Positions 23,437 to 30,943 of a stretch of 38,418 nt of DNA are shown here, one piece after another. Each line of letters starts with the position of its first letter. The stretch's first letter is position 1. A program made the translations under genes and the position numbers. Origin of the DNA: Lachnospiraceae bacterium NK3A20 (lineage in GTDB: Bacteria > Bacillota > Clostridia > Lachnospirales > Lachnospiraceae); NCBI GenBank assembly GCA_900107575.1, contig FNQX01000030.1, positions 1 to 38,418 of the forward strand, given 5' to 3'. Below the pieces are notes generated by a model. That model was given only the letters and a program-made list of their open reading frames with translations. It did no database searches and was not told where the DNA came from.

Positions 23437-24435
23437 TCAATCAGATCCTTCTGATGATCTTCGTCTGATCATCGACGTCATGATAAGTTCATGTTTGACC
23501 TCCCGATGACCATGAATCTGCTCAATCAGCAATTCAGCCGCTTTCCTTCCCAGCTGATAGGTATCTACATCAATGGCCGTGAGCTGAGGCTCCATGTATT
23601 CGGCAAGCGGATAGTTATCAAAGGTCACAATCCCCGCATCTTCAGGGATCCTCACACCCTCGCCTTTTAGTGTCTTCAACAGGTGAAACGCCAGCTCGTT
23701 GCTGCTGCAAAGATACCCTCTGCCGCTCAAATCGCGAATGCGATCTGTCAGTTGTTTTCCAAAATCATGATAATGACCCTCCACGGTAATGATCTGCTCG
23801 GGGAATTTACCCTGCACCGCCTGCCTGTATCCTTCCATTCGGTTCCTGGCAAAAAGCGTGCTGCCATCGTCTATGATCAGCACAATTTCCTGATATCCAT
23901 GCTCCAGCAGCTCTTTCGTCCCATCAATGGCGCCCTGATAGTTGTCAATATCTGTCCACGACAGCTGCTCATCTTCCTGCTCCGGCTGGCCCATCACAAC
24001 CAGTGGAAAATCCTTCCTTTGCAGTGCATTTAGAAGGTGCTGGTTGAGACTCGAGGAGGGGATGATCAGCCCGTCCACTTTGCTCTCCAAAACGAGCTCC
24101 AGAATCTGAGAATCCTTTCTTCCGTTATCGTTGGCGATGAGGAGGTTGTAGGAATGATCCTGGAGTGTCTTCTCAATCGCATACACGCTGCGGTTGAAGA
24201 AACTGTTGGAGAATATCCCCTCATTTGATGCATTGATCACCAGCCCGACCGTATTCGTCACGCCGGTAGCAAAGCTTCTGGCCCTCGCGTTCGGATGATA
24301 GTCCATCTCCTTCATCGCGTCCCGGATTCTGAGTTTCACTTCCTCCGAGATAGGAGCGCTGCCATTGATCACACGGGAGACCGTAGAAGGTGATACGCCT
24401 ACTCTCCCCGCAATATCTTTTATCGTCGTCGCCAT
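23437..24435 (-). CDS. LacI-family regulator of the alpha-glucan operon (MalR-like)
   Basis: A 332-residue repressor. MATTIKDIAGRVGVSPSTVS and RVINGSAPISEEVK form the helix-turn-helix region, YHPNARARSFATG the hinge, then an effector domain with DGLIIPSSSLN, VVMGQPEQEDEQLSWTDIDN and VTFDNYPLAEYMEPQLTAID. I set the start at 24435 because this is the canonical N-terminus and AGGACG precedes it. In-frame codons upstream to 24555 run through both operators and are not coding. It is the first gene of the operon with GH13, lipoprotein and permeases, so it probably represses the whole unit, itself included, until a maltodextrin-type inducer binds. Confidence 0.95.
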   Translation of the reverse strand: MATTIKDIAGRVGVSPSTVSRVINGSAPISEEVKLRIRDAMKEMDYHPNARARSFATGVTNTVGLVINASNEGIFSNSFFNRSVYAIEKTLQDHSYNLLIANDNGRKDSQILELVLESKVDGLIIPSSSLNQHLLNALQRKDFPLVVMGQPEQEDEQLSWTDIDNYQGAIDGTKELLEHGYQEIVLIIDDGSTLFARNRMEGYRQAVQGKFPEQIITVEGHYHDFGKQLTDRIRDLSGRGYLCSSNELAFHLLKTLKGEGVRIPEDAGIVTFDNYPLAEYMEPQLTAIDVDTYQLGRKAAELLIEQIHGHREVKHELIMTSMIRRRSSEGSD

Positions 24436-24463
24436 GTTATACGTCCTATTGTTCAGATTGGGT

Positions 24464-24479
24464 ATGCAATCGTTTGCAT
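24464..24479. promoter_or_regulatory. LacI-type operator 1, ATGCAA-TCGT-TTGCAT
   Basis: A 16-bp palindrome with central CG, typical of MalR/GalR-type operators; it also fits the CcpA cre consensus. It lies just downstream of the -10 box at 24493-24498, where binding would block initiation. Confidence 0.75.
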
Positions 24480-24492
24480 TGTCGAGTAAAAA

Positions 24493-24521
24493 ATAAGACT
24501 CCCGAATCTCTTTCGCCTCAA
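24493..24521 (-). promoter_or_regulatory. Promoter of the alpha-glucan operon
   Basis: On the minus strand TTGAGG (24521-24516), a 17-base spacer and TCTTAT (24498-24493). Each hexamer matches consensus at four of six positions. It lies exactly between the two operators. Confidence 0.5.
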
Positions 24522-24540
24522 CACCACCTGATCTGCGCCG

Positions 24541-24554
24541 TGCAACCGTTTGCA
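24541..24554. promoter_or_regulatory. LacI-type operator 2, TGCAA-CCGT-TTGCA
   Basis: A 14-bp near copy of operator 1, start-to-start 76 bases away, upstream of the -35 box. The spacing is close to seven helical turns, which suits repression by looping. It also fits a cre site. Confidence 0.7.
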
Positions 24555-24656
24555 TGAGCCAATTATTGCCCGCACATTTAACAAAGTCAATGGGGGGTTT
24601 CTATTTTCGGTAATCTACACGATTTTCCGTGTGTGTTTTTGTAAATTTCTACCGTT

Positions 24657-24703
24657 AGTAAAACACCCGCCACGGACTGTTCCATGGCGGGCGTTATCAT
24701 ATC
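24657..24703 (-). terminator. Terminator repeat, copy 2 (after pgi)
   Basis: CCCGCCA...TGGCGGG stem as in copy 1, with identical flanks (AGTAAAA on one side, GTTATCATATC on the other). On the minus strand the stem is followed by GTTTTACT, so it terminates the epimerase/pgi transcript 20 bases past the pgi stop. Confidence 0.8.
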
Positions 24704-24722
24704 CGAAATCTTGTTATACCGA

Positions 24723-26306
24723 TCAGATCCCCAGAAGGTCGCTGTACGCCCTGAGCGCACCGTCTGTCTCATGCGCGAGCACGTGCTTCGCCAGCTTCTT
24801 GCCGAGCTGAACGCCTTCCTGGTCGAAGGAGTTGATGTTCCACACAAAGCCCTGGAACATGACCTTGTTCTCAAAATGCGACAGGAGCGCGCCGAGCGAC
24901 TTCGGCGTCAGTTGCTCGCCCGTGATGATGCTGGACGGACGGCCGCCCGCGAAATTCTTGTTGCGGTTTTCGTCCTGTTTGCCGCAGGCGAAAGCAACGA
25001 TCTGCGCCGCGACGTTCGCGCAGAGTTTCTGCTGGCTGGTGGAGTCCTCGATCGTCACGTCGTTCCCGAACTGGCTCTTCTTAAAGCCCACGAACTGGAG
25101 CGGCACGATGTCGGTTCCCTGGTGCAGGAGCTGATAGAAGGAATGCTGGCCGTTCGTGCCGGGTTCCCCGAAAATAACAGGCCCGGTCGAATACTTCACC
25201 GGCTCCCCGAAGCGGTTGACGCTCTTGCCGTTGGATTCCATGTCGAGCTGCTGCAGGTGTGCGGGGAAGCGGGACAGCGCCTGGCTGTAAGGCAGCACCG
25301 CGGTTGCCGGGTATCCCAGAACATTTCTCTCATATACGCCGATCAGCGCATCGAGCATCTCCGGGTTCTCCATAAGATTCCGGTTCGTTGCAAGCTTGTC
25401 CTCTTCTGCCGCGCCCGCAAGGAAATCCGCGAAGACTTCCGGTCCGAAGGCAAGGGAGAGCACCGCGCCGCCGACCGCCGATGTCGATGAGTACCGCCCG
25501 CCGATGAAATCGTCCATGAAGAAGGCATCCAGGTACGAATCGCTTTTCGCGAGCGGGGAAGTCTCACTCGTAACCGCGATCATGTGCTTCGCCGGATCCA
25601 GGCCTTCTCTTTTCAGCGCATTAATGATAAACGACTGGTTCGTCAGTGTCTCCAGCGTGGTGCCGGACTTGGAGACCAGAATGAAGAGGGAGTGCGCGAC
25701 ATCGATGTTCTCCAGAACTGCGGTCGCGTCGTCCGGGTCGACATTGGAGATGAACTGCGCCTTCATTTTCAGCGTGTTATTCTTCTTCGCCCAGTCCTCC
25801 AGCGCCAGATACATTGCTCTGGGGCCGAGGTCGGAACCGCCGATACCGATCTGTACAACAGTTGTGAACCTCTCACCGGCACCGTTCGCGATCTCACCGC
25901 TGTGTACCTTCTCGGCAAAAGCCGCGATTCTCTCCTGCTGTTTGACATAAAACTCACGTTTGTTGACGCCGTCTACCACGACATCGCTGCCGAGCTGTCC
26001 GCGTGTCAGCTGATGGAGTACGTGGCGCTTCTCGCCCGTGTTGACCACCGCACCGTTGTAGAGATACTCGAATTTCTCAGCGAGCTGCGCCTCATCAGCG
26101 AGCTTCTTCAATGTTTCCAGAACGTCGTCGTCGACCGCCTTGGCAGCGAAGTTGTAAGCCATGCCCTCCGCCATCGGCACGGAATACTTCGCGACGCGAG
26201 CTGCGCCGTTCTCGCCGGACATCTCTTTTGCGAGATCGACCGGCTGCATCGCCTGCAGCTCCCTGTAGGAAGCCAGTGTGTCAAGATTGTTCCAGTTCAG
26301 TTCCAT
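24723..26306 (-). CDS. pgi: Glucose-6-phosphate isomerase
   Basis: A 527-residue cytoplasmic enzyme that interconverts glucose-6-phosphate and fructose-6-phosphate. Visible motifs are VVQIGIGGSDLGPRAMYLAL, the phosphate loop VSKSGTTLET, the signature FGEPGTNGQHSFYQL with the catalytic glutamate and histidine, and INSFDQEGVQLGKK with the catalytic lysine. The length fits the longer PGI subgroup. I set the start at 26306 (MELNWNNLDTLASYREL). An open frame continues 67 codons upstream, but those codons are the duplicated leader (26311-26507) and repeat the same peptide twice. GAGG lies 6 bases before the ATG. It is downstream of the UDP-glucuronate epimerase on the same strand and ends at a terminator. 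Confidence 0.97.
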   Translation of the reverse strand: MELNWNNLDTLASYRELQAMQPVDLAKEMSGENGAARVAKYSVPMAEGMAYNFAAKAVDDDVLETLKKLADEAQLAEKFEYLYNGAVVNTGEKRHVLHQLTRGQLGSDVVVDGVNKREFYVKQQERIAAFAEKVHSGEIANGAGERFTTVVQIGIGGSDLGPRAMYLALEDWAKKNNTLKMKAQFISNVDPDDATAVLENIDVAHSLFILVSKSGTTLETLTNQSFIINALKREGLDPAKHMIAVTSETSPLAKSDSYLDAFFMDDFIGGRYSSTSAVGGAVLSLAFGPEVFADFLAGAAEEDKLATNRNLMENPEMLDALIGVYERNVLGYPATAVLPYSQALSRFPAHLQQLDMESNGKSVNRFGEPVKYSTGPVIFGEPGTNGQHSFYQLLHQGTDIVPLQFVGFKKSQFGNDVTIEDSTSQQKLCANVAAQIVAFACGKQDENRNKNFAGGRPSSIITGEQLTPKSLGALLSHFENKVMFQGFVWNINSFDQEGVQLGKKLAKHVLAHETDGALRAYSDLLGI

Positions 26307-26310
26307 TATT

Positions 26311-26507
26311 ACCTCTTTTCCTGCGAGGCGAATTTCAAATTCGCCGATGCGATATGGACCCGGCGCCTTTTGCCGGGTTGAACCTGGAAGAGATGCATCG
26401 GCAGCTCTTTCAGGTTTTACCTCTTTTCCCGCGAGGCGAATTTCAGATTCGCCGATACGATATGGACCCGGCATCCTTTGTCCGGGCCCGGCCTGAAAGC
26501 TCTGCAT
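26311..26507 (-). repeat. Tandem duplicated leader in front of pgi
   Basis: Two copies (26311-26379 and 26419-26487) match at about nine in ten positions, with period 108; weaker similarity continues to TGCAT at 26394-26398 and 26503-26507. Each copy carries GGCGAATTT...AAATTCGCC (one mismatch in copy 2), a second CCCGG/CCGGG stem with an A-rich loop on the minus strand, and an AAAAGAGG ribosome-site-like end. Only copy 1 leads into the pgi ATG. Confidence 0.8.
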
Positions 26508-26543
26508 ACAAGAGCAAGTGCTTCGGGCTGTTCCGAACAGATA

Positions 26544-27608
26544 CTATTTTCCCATGTACGTCTTGTACCACGCGGCGAACGCGTGGATGCCGTCCCGGAT
26601 CGTCGTGGACGGATCGTAGCCGAAATCCTTCACCAGCTCGGAAGAGTCCGCATAATTCTCATAGACGTCACCCGGCTGCATCGGAAGATATTTCGTGTGC
26701 GCCGCAAAATCATAATCCTCCGGCAGCACTCCCGCCTTCACCAGCTCGTCCTCGAGGATTGTGATGAAATCAAGGAGCTCTTCGGGATGGGCATGACCGA
26801 TGTTGTAGACCTTGTATTTTGCCCCGACCGGATTCTCATCCGGGGAATGCTGCATGATGCGCGTCACGCCCTCGACGATATCGTCGATGTAGGTGAAATC
26901 CCGTCTGCAATGGCCATAGTTATAGACTTCGATGGTCTTGCCCTCGACGAAGAGATCCGTGAACTTGAACAGTGCCATATCCGGGCGGCCCGCCGGTCCG
27001 TAAACAGAGAAGAAGCGCAGGCCCGTCGCGGGGATGCCGTAGAGCTTGGAGTAGGCGTGTGCCATCAGTTCGTTGCTCTTCTTCGTCGCCGCGTAGAGGG
27101 AGACAGGCGTGTCCACCTGATCCTCCGTGGAAAAGGGGACCTTGGTATTTCCCCCGTAAACACTGGAGCTGGAAGCGTACACGAGGTGCTTCACGCCGTC
27201 CCAGCCGCTGTTCTCGTCATAGGAATGTCTGCACGCCTCCAGTATCGTGTAGAATCCCATCACGTTGGAGTGCATGTAGGTCTCGGGGTGATCAATCGAA
27301 TAACGCACGCCCGCCTGCGCCGCCAGATTGACGACGACATCGAAGTGATATTTCGCAAAGAGCTCATTGATCAGCGCCTCATCGGCAATGTCGCCCTTCA
27401 CGAAAGTGAACTGCGGGTACTGTGTCAGCTCTTCCACGCGCCAGTCCTTGAGCCGCACGTCATAATAGTCGTTCATGTTGTCGATGCCGACGATCGTGCA
27501 GCCGGGGAACTTCGTCATCAGCTTCTTCGACAGATTGGAGCCGATGAAGCCGGACGAGCCCGTGACCAGGATCGACGCATGATTGAGATCTACGTTCTTA
27601 TCTACCAT
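26544..27608 (-). CDS. UDP-glucuronate 4-epimerase (NAD-dependent SDR)
   Basis: A 354-residue extended short-chain dehydrogenase/reductase. The NAD loop is VTGSSGFIGSNL, followed by VVNLAAQAGVRYSIDHP, SSSSVYG, the catalytic YAATK (Y172, K176) and RFFSVYGPAGRPDMALFKF. The last motif and the AGVRYSI stretch favour UDP-glucuronate 4-epimerase (CapI type) over UDP-glucose epimerase. The product, UDP-galacturonate, is a precursor of capsule or other surface glycans. The ATG at 27608 is chosen because the NAD-binding domain begins there; AAAGGA is about 11 bases upstream. It is followed by pgi on the same transcript, with 237 bases of leader repeats between. Confidence 0.9.
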   Translation of the reverse strand: MVDKNVDLNHASILVTGSSGFIGSNLSKKLMTKFPGCTIVGIDNMNDYYDVRLKDWRVEELTQYPQFTFVKGDIADEALINELFAKYHFDVVVNLAAQAGVRYSIDHPETYMHSNVMGFYTILEACRHSYDENSGWDGVKHLVYASSSSVYGGNTKVPFSTEDQVDTPVSLYAATKKSNELMAHAYSKLYGIPATGLRFFSVYGPAGRPDMALFKFTDLFVEGKTIEVYNYGHCRRDFTYIDDIVEGVTRIMQHSPDENPVGAKYKVYNIGHAHPEELLDFITILEDELVKAGVLPEDYDFAAHTKYLPMQPGDVYENYADSSELVKDFGYDPSTTIRDGIHAFAAWYKTYMGK

Positions 27609-27663
27609 ATTGATTGCTATCCTTTCTCTGCGAAAACAGGAAACAGGCCTCACGGCCCGGTTC

Positions 27664-27693
27664 AGTATAACACGAACGCAACGGCGCTTCCAA
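27664..27693 (-). promoter_or_regulatory. Promoter of the epimerase - pgi unit
   Basis: On the minus strand TTGGAA (27693-27688), an 18-base spacer and an extended -10 TGTTATACT (TATACT at 27669-27664). The leader to the ATG at 27608 is about 50 bases. Confidence 0.65.
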
Positions 27694-27728
27694 GCTATTC
27701 CCTGCGTGCCTTGCCATAACATCAGTGA

Positions 27729-27757
27729 TTGAGACACCCGAAAAATTTTGATACTAT
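27729..27757 (+). promoter_or_regulatory. Promoter of the zinc-ribbon/LRR gene
   Basis: TTGAGA (27729-27734), a 17-base spacer and TACTAT (27752-27757), about 45 bases before the ATG at 27804. It is back to back with the epimerase promoter. Confidence 0.65.
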
Positions 27758-27803
27758 AGCGGGGAGAGAACCAAAAACGATAAGTTTAAGGAGAAACGTA
27801 TTC

Positions 27804-29798
27804 ATGCAGATAAAAACGATTGACTGCCCCAAATGTCATGCTCCGCTCAAGGTTCCCGAGGGGCAGACAGAAGGGGCAATCAATTGCCCCTATTGCGGCA
27901 CAACCGTTTATCTGGAGCCTGACAAACCGGATATATACCAGACAATCAATATTGATGAGGTGCATATCGGCAACGAGCCGGAATTGAAAAAGATGAGCGC
28001 GGCCACCATGGCCATAGTGGCTGCAGCCGTGTTCGTGATACTTGGAGTCATAGTACATTATGGGCGGCAGGCACTATACAGACCAGTGTCTGCCGCAGCA
28101 GAAGCCGCCTACCGTACAGCGCCGGAGGATCCGGCAGTCCAGACATTTGTTGAACAGGTACTGGATCATCCGCTCAGTGAATTGACAGAGAAAGATTATG
28201 AACGTATTCATTATTTATCTGTCCGGCGGGAAGAGGATATGGCTTCCTCTGATCCCGAAGAGAAAGCCTGGATATTCTCATGGGCCCCGGAGGTAGATGA
28301 TCTCGGAAATCCTGTTGACGAAGCTGCCATCCGCATTGATGGAACGGAATCCATAGCGCAGGAGGACATGCAAGTCTTCACCGGGCTGAAAGCGCTCTAT
28401 CTGAATGACGAAGCAGATATTAACTGGCAGTCTGAAAACGGCAAAAGGGATTTGAAAAACCTGACGCATCTTCACTATTATCAGGGATCCCGATATGAAT
28501 CGCTGGAAGATATCGCAGTCTCAATTGCTGATCCCTCCATGCTGTATCTGCTGAGAGGCGCGCAGCTTTACGACCAGGAAAGCGCGGATGCGCTGAAACA
28601 GTTTACCGGTATTCGCTATATGGATATCACGGTAAATGCGGATTATTTCCGAGACCTGTCTTTCCTTTCTGCAATGGGAAACATAGAAGAACTGTCTCTG
28701 CATTTCTCAGCTATGCCTGACGATGATATCAGATGGGATATTTCCTACTTCTCCGCCCTGACAAAACTGAAAAAGCTGTATATTTACGCTTATGGTGTTC
28801 ATCTGGATAATATCACGGTGCTGAATGGCATGCCGCAGCTGGAGAGCTTGGAAATTGAGAACGCCGATGATCTGAAAAGCCTCGACTTTGTCAGAAATAT
28901 GCCTCGACTGAAATTCCTGAGCATTGCGTTCTGCCCCATTATTTCACTCGACGGACTCTCGAACGATCTGGCGTTGACATCGCTGTCACTGGAACACTGT
29001 GCGGAACTGAAAAATGTTGATGCTCTGCAAACTCTGACCAGTCTGAAAACCCTGGATATGGCGGATATCTGGAATTTTGATCTTACCATGCCGGAGCTGA
29101 AGGGGTTGACCGCGCTGGAAAACGTCAGTATACAGGCAGATTATCTGGCGTCTGTTGCCGGTCTGCCATCATTGGAGAGTGTGACTATTCCGGAGACCTG
29201 CGGCGGGTATTCGATGAGACCGTTAATCGGTATGGATAAGCTCTCCCATCTAACACTGCGGGGGTATCAGCTATCACCCAAACCGGATATGGCTGATTGC
29301 CTGAACCAGCTTCCTTCTTTGAAGGAACTGACCTGTGATAGGAATGCATTGAGCGATGGAACAGATTATTCCGCTGTCCTGAGCGGAACTGGAATCCGGA
29401 AACTGACCATTGTGAAGGATGACCTGGGGACAAGCTACATTACTCTTTCTCTAAAGAATATGAAGAACAACTCTCAGTTAGAGGAACTGGATCTCTGCAG
29501 CGCAGAAATACTGAATCTGGATGATCCGGACGGATCTGCGGTCAGCTTCGGGCAATGCGCGAAGGAATTCCTGGCGCATTATTCAGGAATCCGCAAATTG
29601 GATCTGTCCGGTACGCAACTGGAAAATCTGGACTCGATTGATGGAATGACAACCCTTGAGGATCTGAATATATCCGACAATTATGTAACGGACGTGTCGA
29701 AGCTGCGCGAACTGCCGAAGCTGAGCCGGCTGATCTGTACAGATAATCCCATCGCTAACCTGGATGTACTGCCGGATCAGGTAGAAGTAATACAATAG
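27804..29798 (+). CDS. Zinc-ribbon, single-TM, leucine-rich-repeat protein
   Basis: A 664-residue protein of unknown role. Residues 8-31 form a zinc ribbon (CPKC at 8-11, CPYC at 28-31). A charged linker follows, then one membrane helix (about 66-86, AATMAIVAAAVFVILGVIV). From about residue 170 to the end come degenerate leucine-rich repeats of 20-24 residues, such as LTKLKKLYIYAYGVHLDNIT and LTSLKTLDMADIWNFDL; the last ones look internalin-like (IRKLDLSGTQLENLDSI). The likely topology is ribbon inside, repeats outside. The ATG has AAGGAG at 10 bases and its own promoter. It stands alone between unrelated minus-strand genes and looks less GC-rich than they do, so it may be acquired. Confidence 0.8.
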   Translation: MQIKTIDCPKCHAPLKVPEGQTEGAINCPYCGTTVYLEPDKPDIYQTINIDEVHIGNEPELKKMSAATMAIVAAAVFVILGVIVHYGRQALYRPVSAAAEAAYRTAPEDPAVQTFVEQVLDHPLSELTEKDYERIHYLSVRREEDMASSDPEEKAWIFSWAPEVDDLGNPVDEAAIRIDGTESIAQEDMQVFTGLKALYLNDEADINWQSENGKRDLKNLTHLHYYQGSRYESLEDIAVSIADPSMLYLLRGAQLYDQESADALKQFTGIRYMDITVNADYFRDLSFLSAMGNIEELSLHFSAMPDDDIRWDISYFSALTKLKKLYIYAYGVHLDNITVLNGMPQLESLEIENADDLKSLDFVRNMPRLKFLSIAFCPIISLDGLSNDLALTSLSLEHCAELKNVDALQTLTSLKTLDMADIWNFDLTMPELKGLTALENVSIQADYLASVAGLPSLESVTIPETCGGYSMRPLIGMDKLSHLTLRGYQLSPKPDMADCLNQLPSLKELTCDRNALSDGTDYSAVLSGTGIRKLTIVKDDLGTSYITLSLKNMKNNSQLEELDLCSAEILNLDDPDGSAVSFGQCAKEFLAHYSGIRKLDLSGTQLENLDSIDGMTTLEDLNISDNYVTDVSKLRELPKLSRLICTDNPIANLDVLPDQVEVIQ

Positions 29799-29902
29799 CC
29801 AGTTTTTCCCTCTCCAGACATCGGCTCCGTCATAGACTCCCTTGATTCTGACAAGATGCAGTTTATCCGGCGATTCCTTTACCGATCTGTCGAAGGAATG
29901 AT

Positions 29903-30943
29903 CTACCTTGCCTTACGCCCCAGTTCCCAGAAGGCCACCGCGCTCGCCGCCGCTACGTTGAGAGAGTCAACGCCGTGGCTCATGGGAATTTTGATCGTGT
30001 AGTCGCAGGCAGCAATGGTGTGCTCCGTCAGACCGTCTCCCTCGTTGCCGAGGACGACGGCAAGCTTGTTAATCTCACGCAACTTCAGATTGTCAATCGC
30101 GATCGTATCGTCACGAAGAGCCATGGCTGCTGTCGCAAAGCCGAGGCGATGCAGCTCTTCCATGCCGCGATCTGGCCAGCCGAAGCCGGGGTGCTCTCTG
30201 TCCCCGCCTTTGGCCTTGCCAAATTCGCATTCCGACGCAGGAACGCCCAATGCTCTGGCATGTGCCGGCGTCAGCTCCGTACCGATATAAGTCCACGGCA
30301 CCTGGAAAACCGTACCGACGCTTACACGGATCGCACGCCTCTGCAACGGGTCCGCGCATTCCGGCGTGATGAGGACGGCATCCATACCCAGTGCCGCCGC
30401 CGAGCGGAAAATCGCGCCGACATTGGTCGGATTCTCCACGTTCTCCAATACCGCGATCCTGTGGCAGTCCCGCAGAACCTCCTCTACGCTGCGCGGCGCC
30501 TTTCTCCGAAATGCGCCGAGGATTCCCCTGGTCAGGTGATAGCCCGTGATCCGGGAGAGGATATCGAGGGTCGAGACATAAATCGGGATAGATTGCGATT
30601 CCGCTTGTACTGGCTGTCGCTCGCGGGGTTCGGTTCCTTGCTGCTCTACATTCCGATCCCTGGCATTACCGCCCGGCTCGCTGCCCGCCCGTGTACGACC
30701 TCGCTCATAGTCCCTGATTCTCTCGATCAGCGGCTTCGCCTCTGTCTCTACGTATTTCTCTTCCAGCAAGAGAGAGATCGGCTCGTAGCCCGCGTCCAAC
30801 GCCCGTGCAACGACATTGGGACTCTCCGCGATGAAGATCCCCTCCGGCAGCGGCTCGTAATAGTGCCGCAGCTGATTCTCATTTAGGTGCGCGTAAACCC
30901 GAAGATCCGGCGCATCCAGGTCGGTTACTCTGATGATTTTCAT
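29903..30943 (-). CDS. SpoU/TrmH-family RNA 2'-O-methyltransferase
   Basis: A 346-residue enzyme that probably methylates a ribose in tRNA or rRNA using S-adenosylmethionine. The SpoU motifs are NPTNVGAIFRSAAALGMDAV (motif 1, 171-190), VVLGNEGDGL (motif 2) and IPMSHGVDSLNVAAASAVA (motif 3, with the knot). The N-terminal substrate domain is interrupted at about 81-118 by a hydrophilic Arg/Gly/Glu/Gln stretch (starting RGRTRAGSEPGG) that relatives would not be expected to carry. A second loose insert is at about 225-255. Its ATG overlaps the stop of the S66 peptidase gene by four bases, so the two are coupled. It is convergent with the LRR gene. Confidence 0.9.
   Translation of the reverse strand: MKIIRVTDLDAPDLRVYAHLNENQLRHYYEPLPEGIFIAESPNVVARALDAGYEPISLLLEEKYVETEAKPLIERIRDYERGRTRAGSEPGGNARDRNVEQQGTEPRERQPVQAESQSIPIYVSTLDILSRITGYHLTRGILGAFRRKAPRSVEEVLRDCHRIAVLENVENPTNVGAIFRSAAALGMDAVLITPECADPLQRRAIRVSVGTVFQVPWTYIGTELTPAHARALGVPASECEFGKAKGGDREHPGFGWPDRGMEELHRLGFATAAMALRDDTIAIDNLKLREINKLAVVLGNEGDGLTEHTIAACDYTIKIPMSHGVDSLNVAAASAVAFWELGRKAR

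Noticed and set aside
24436-24555. 40-residue N-terminal extension of the second LacI regulator
   Set aside because: The stretch contains both operators and the promoter, and LacI proteins begin directly before the helix-turn-helix.
24617-24640. Plus-strand terminator ACACG...CGTGT followed by TTTTT
   Set aside because: No plus-strand gene lies upstream for it to terminate, and the stem is only 5 bp. On the minus strand the pgi transcript already ends at 24657-24703.
26307-26507. N-terminal extension of 67 residues on Pgi
   Set aside because: The frame is open, but the extension is the translated leader duplication, repeats the same peptide, and is absent from known Pgi proteins. The ATG at 26306 has a ribosome site.
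27729-27803. Upstream TTG start of the LRR protein
   Set aside because: The TTG is part of the -35 box, and the extra 25 codons have no zinc-ribbon character. The ATG at 27804 has AAGGAG.
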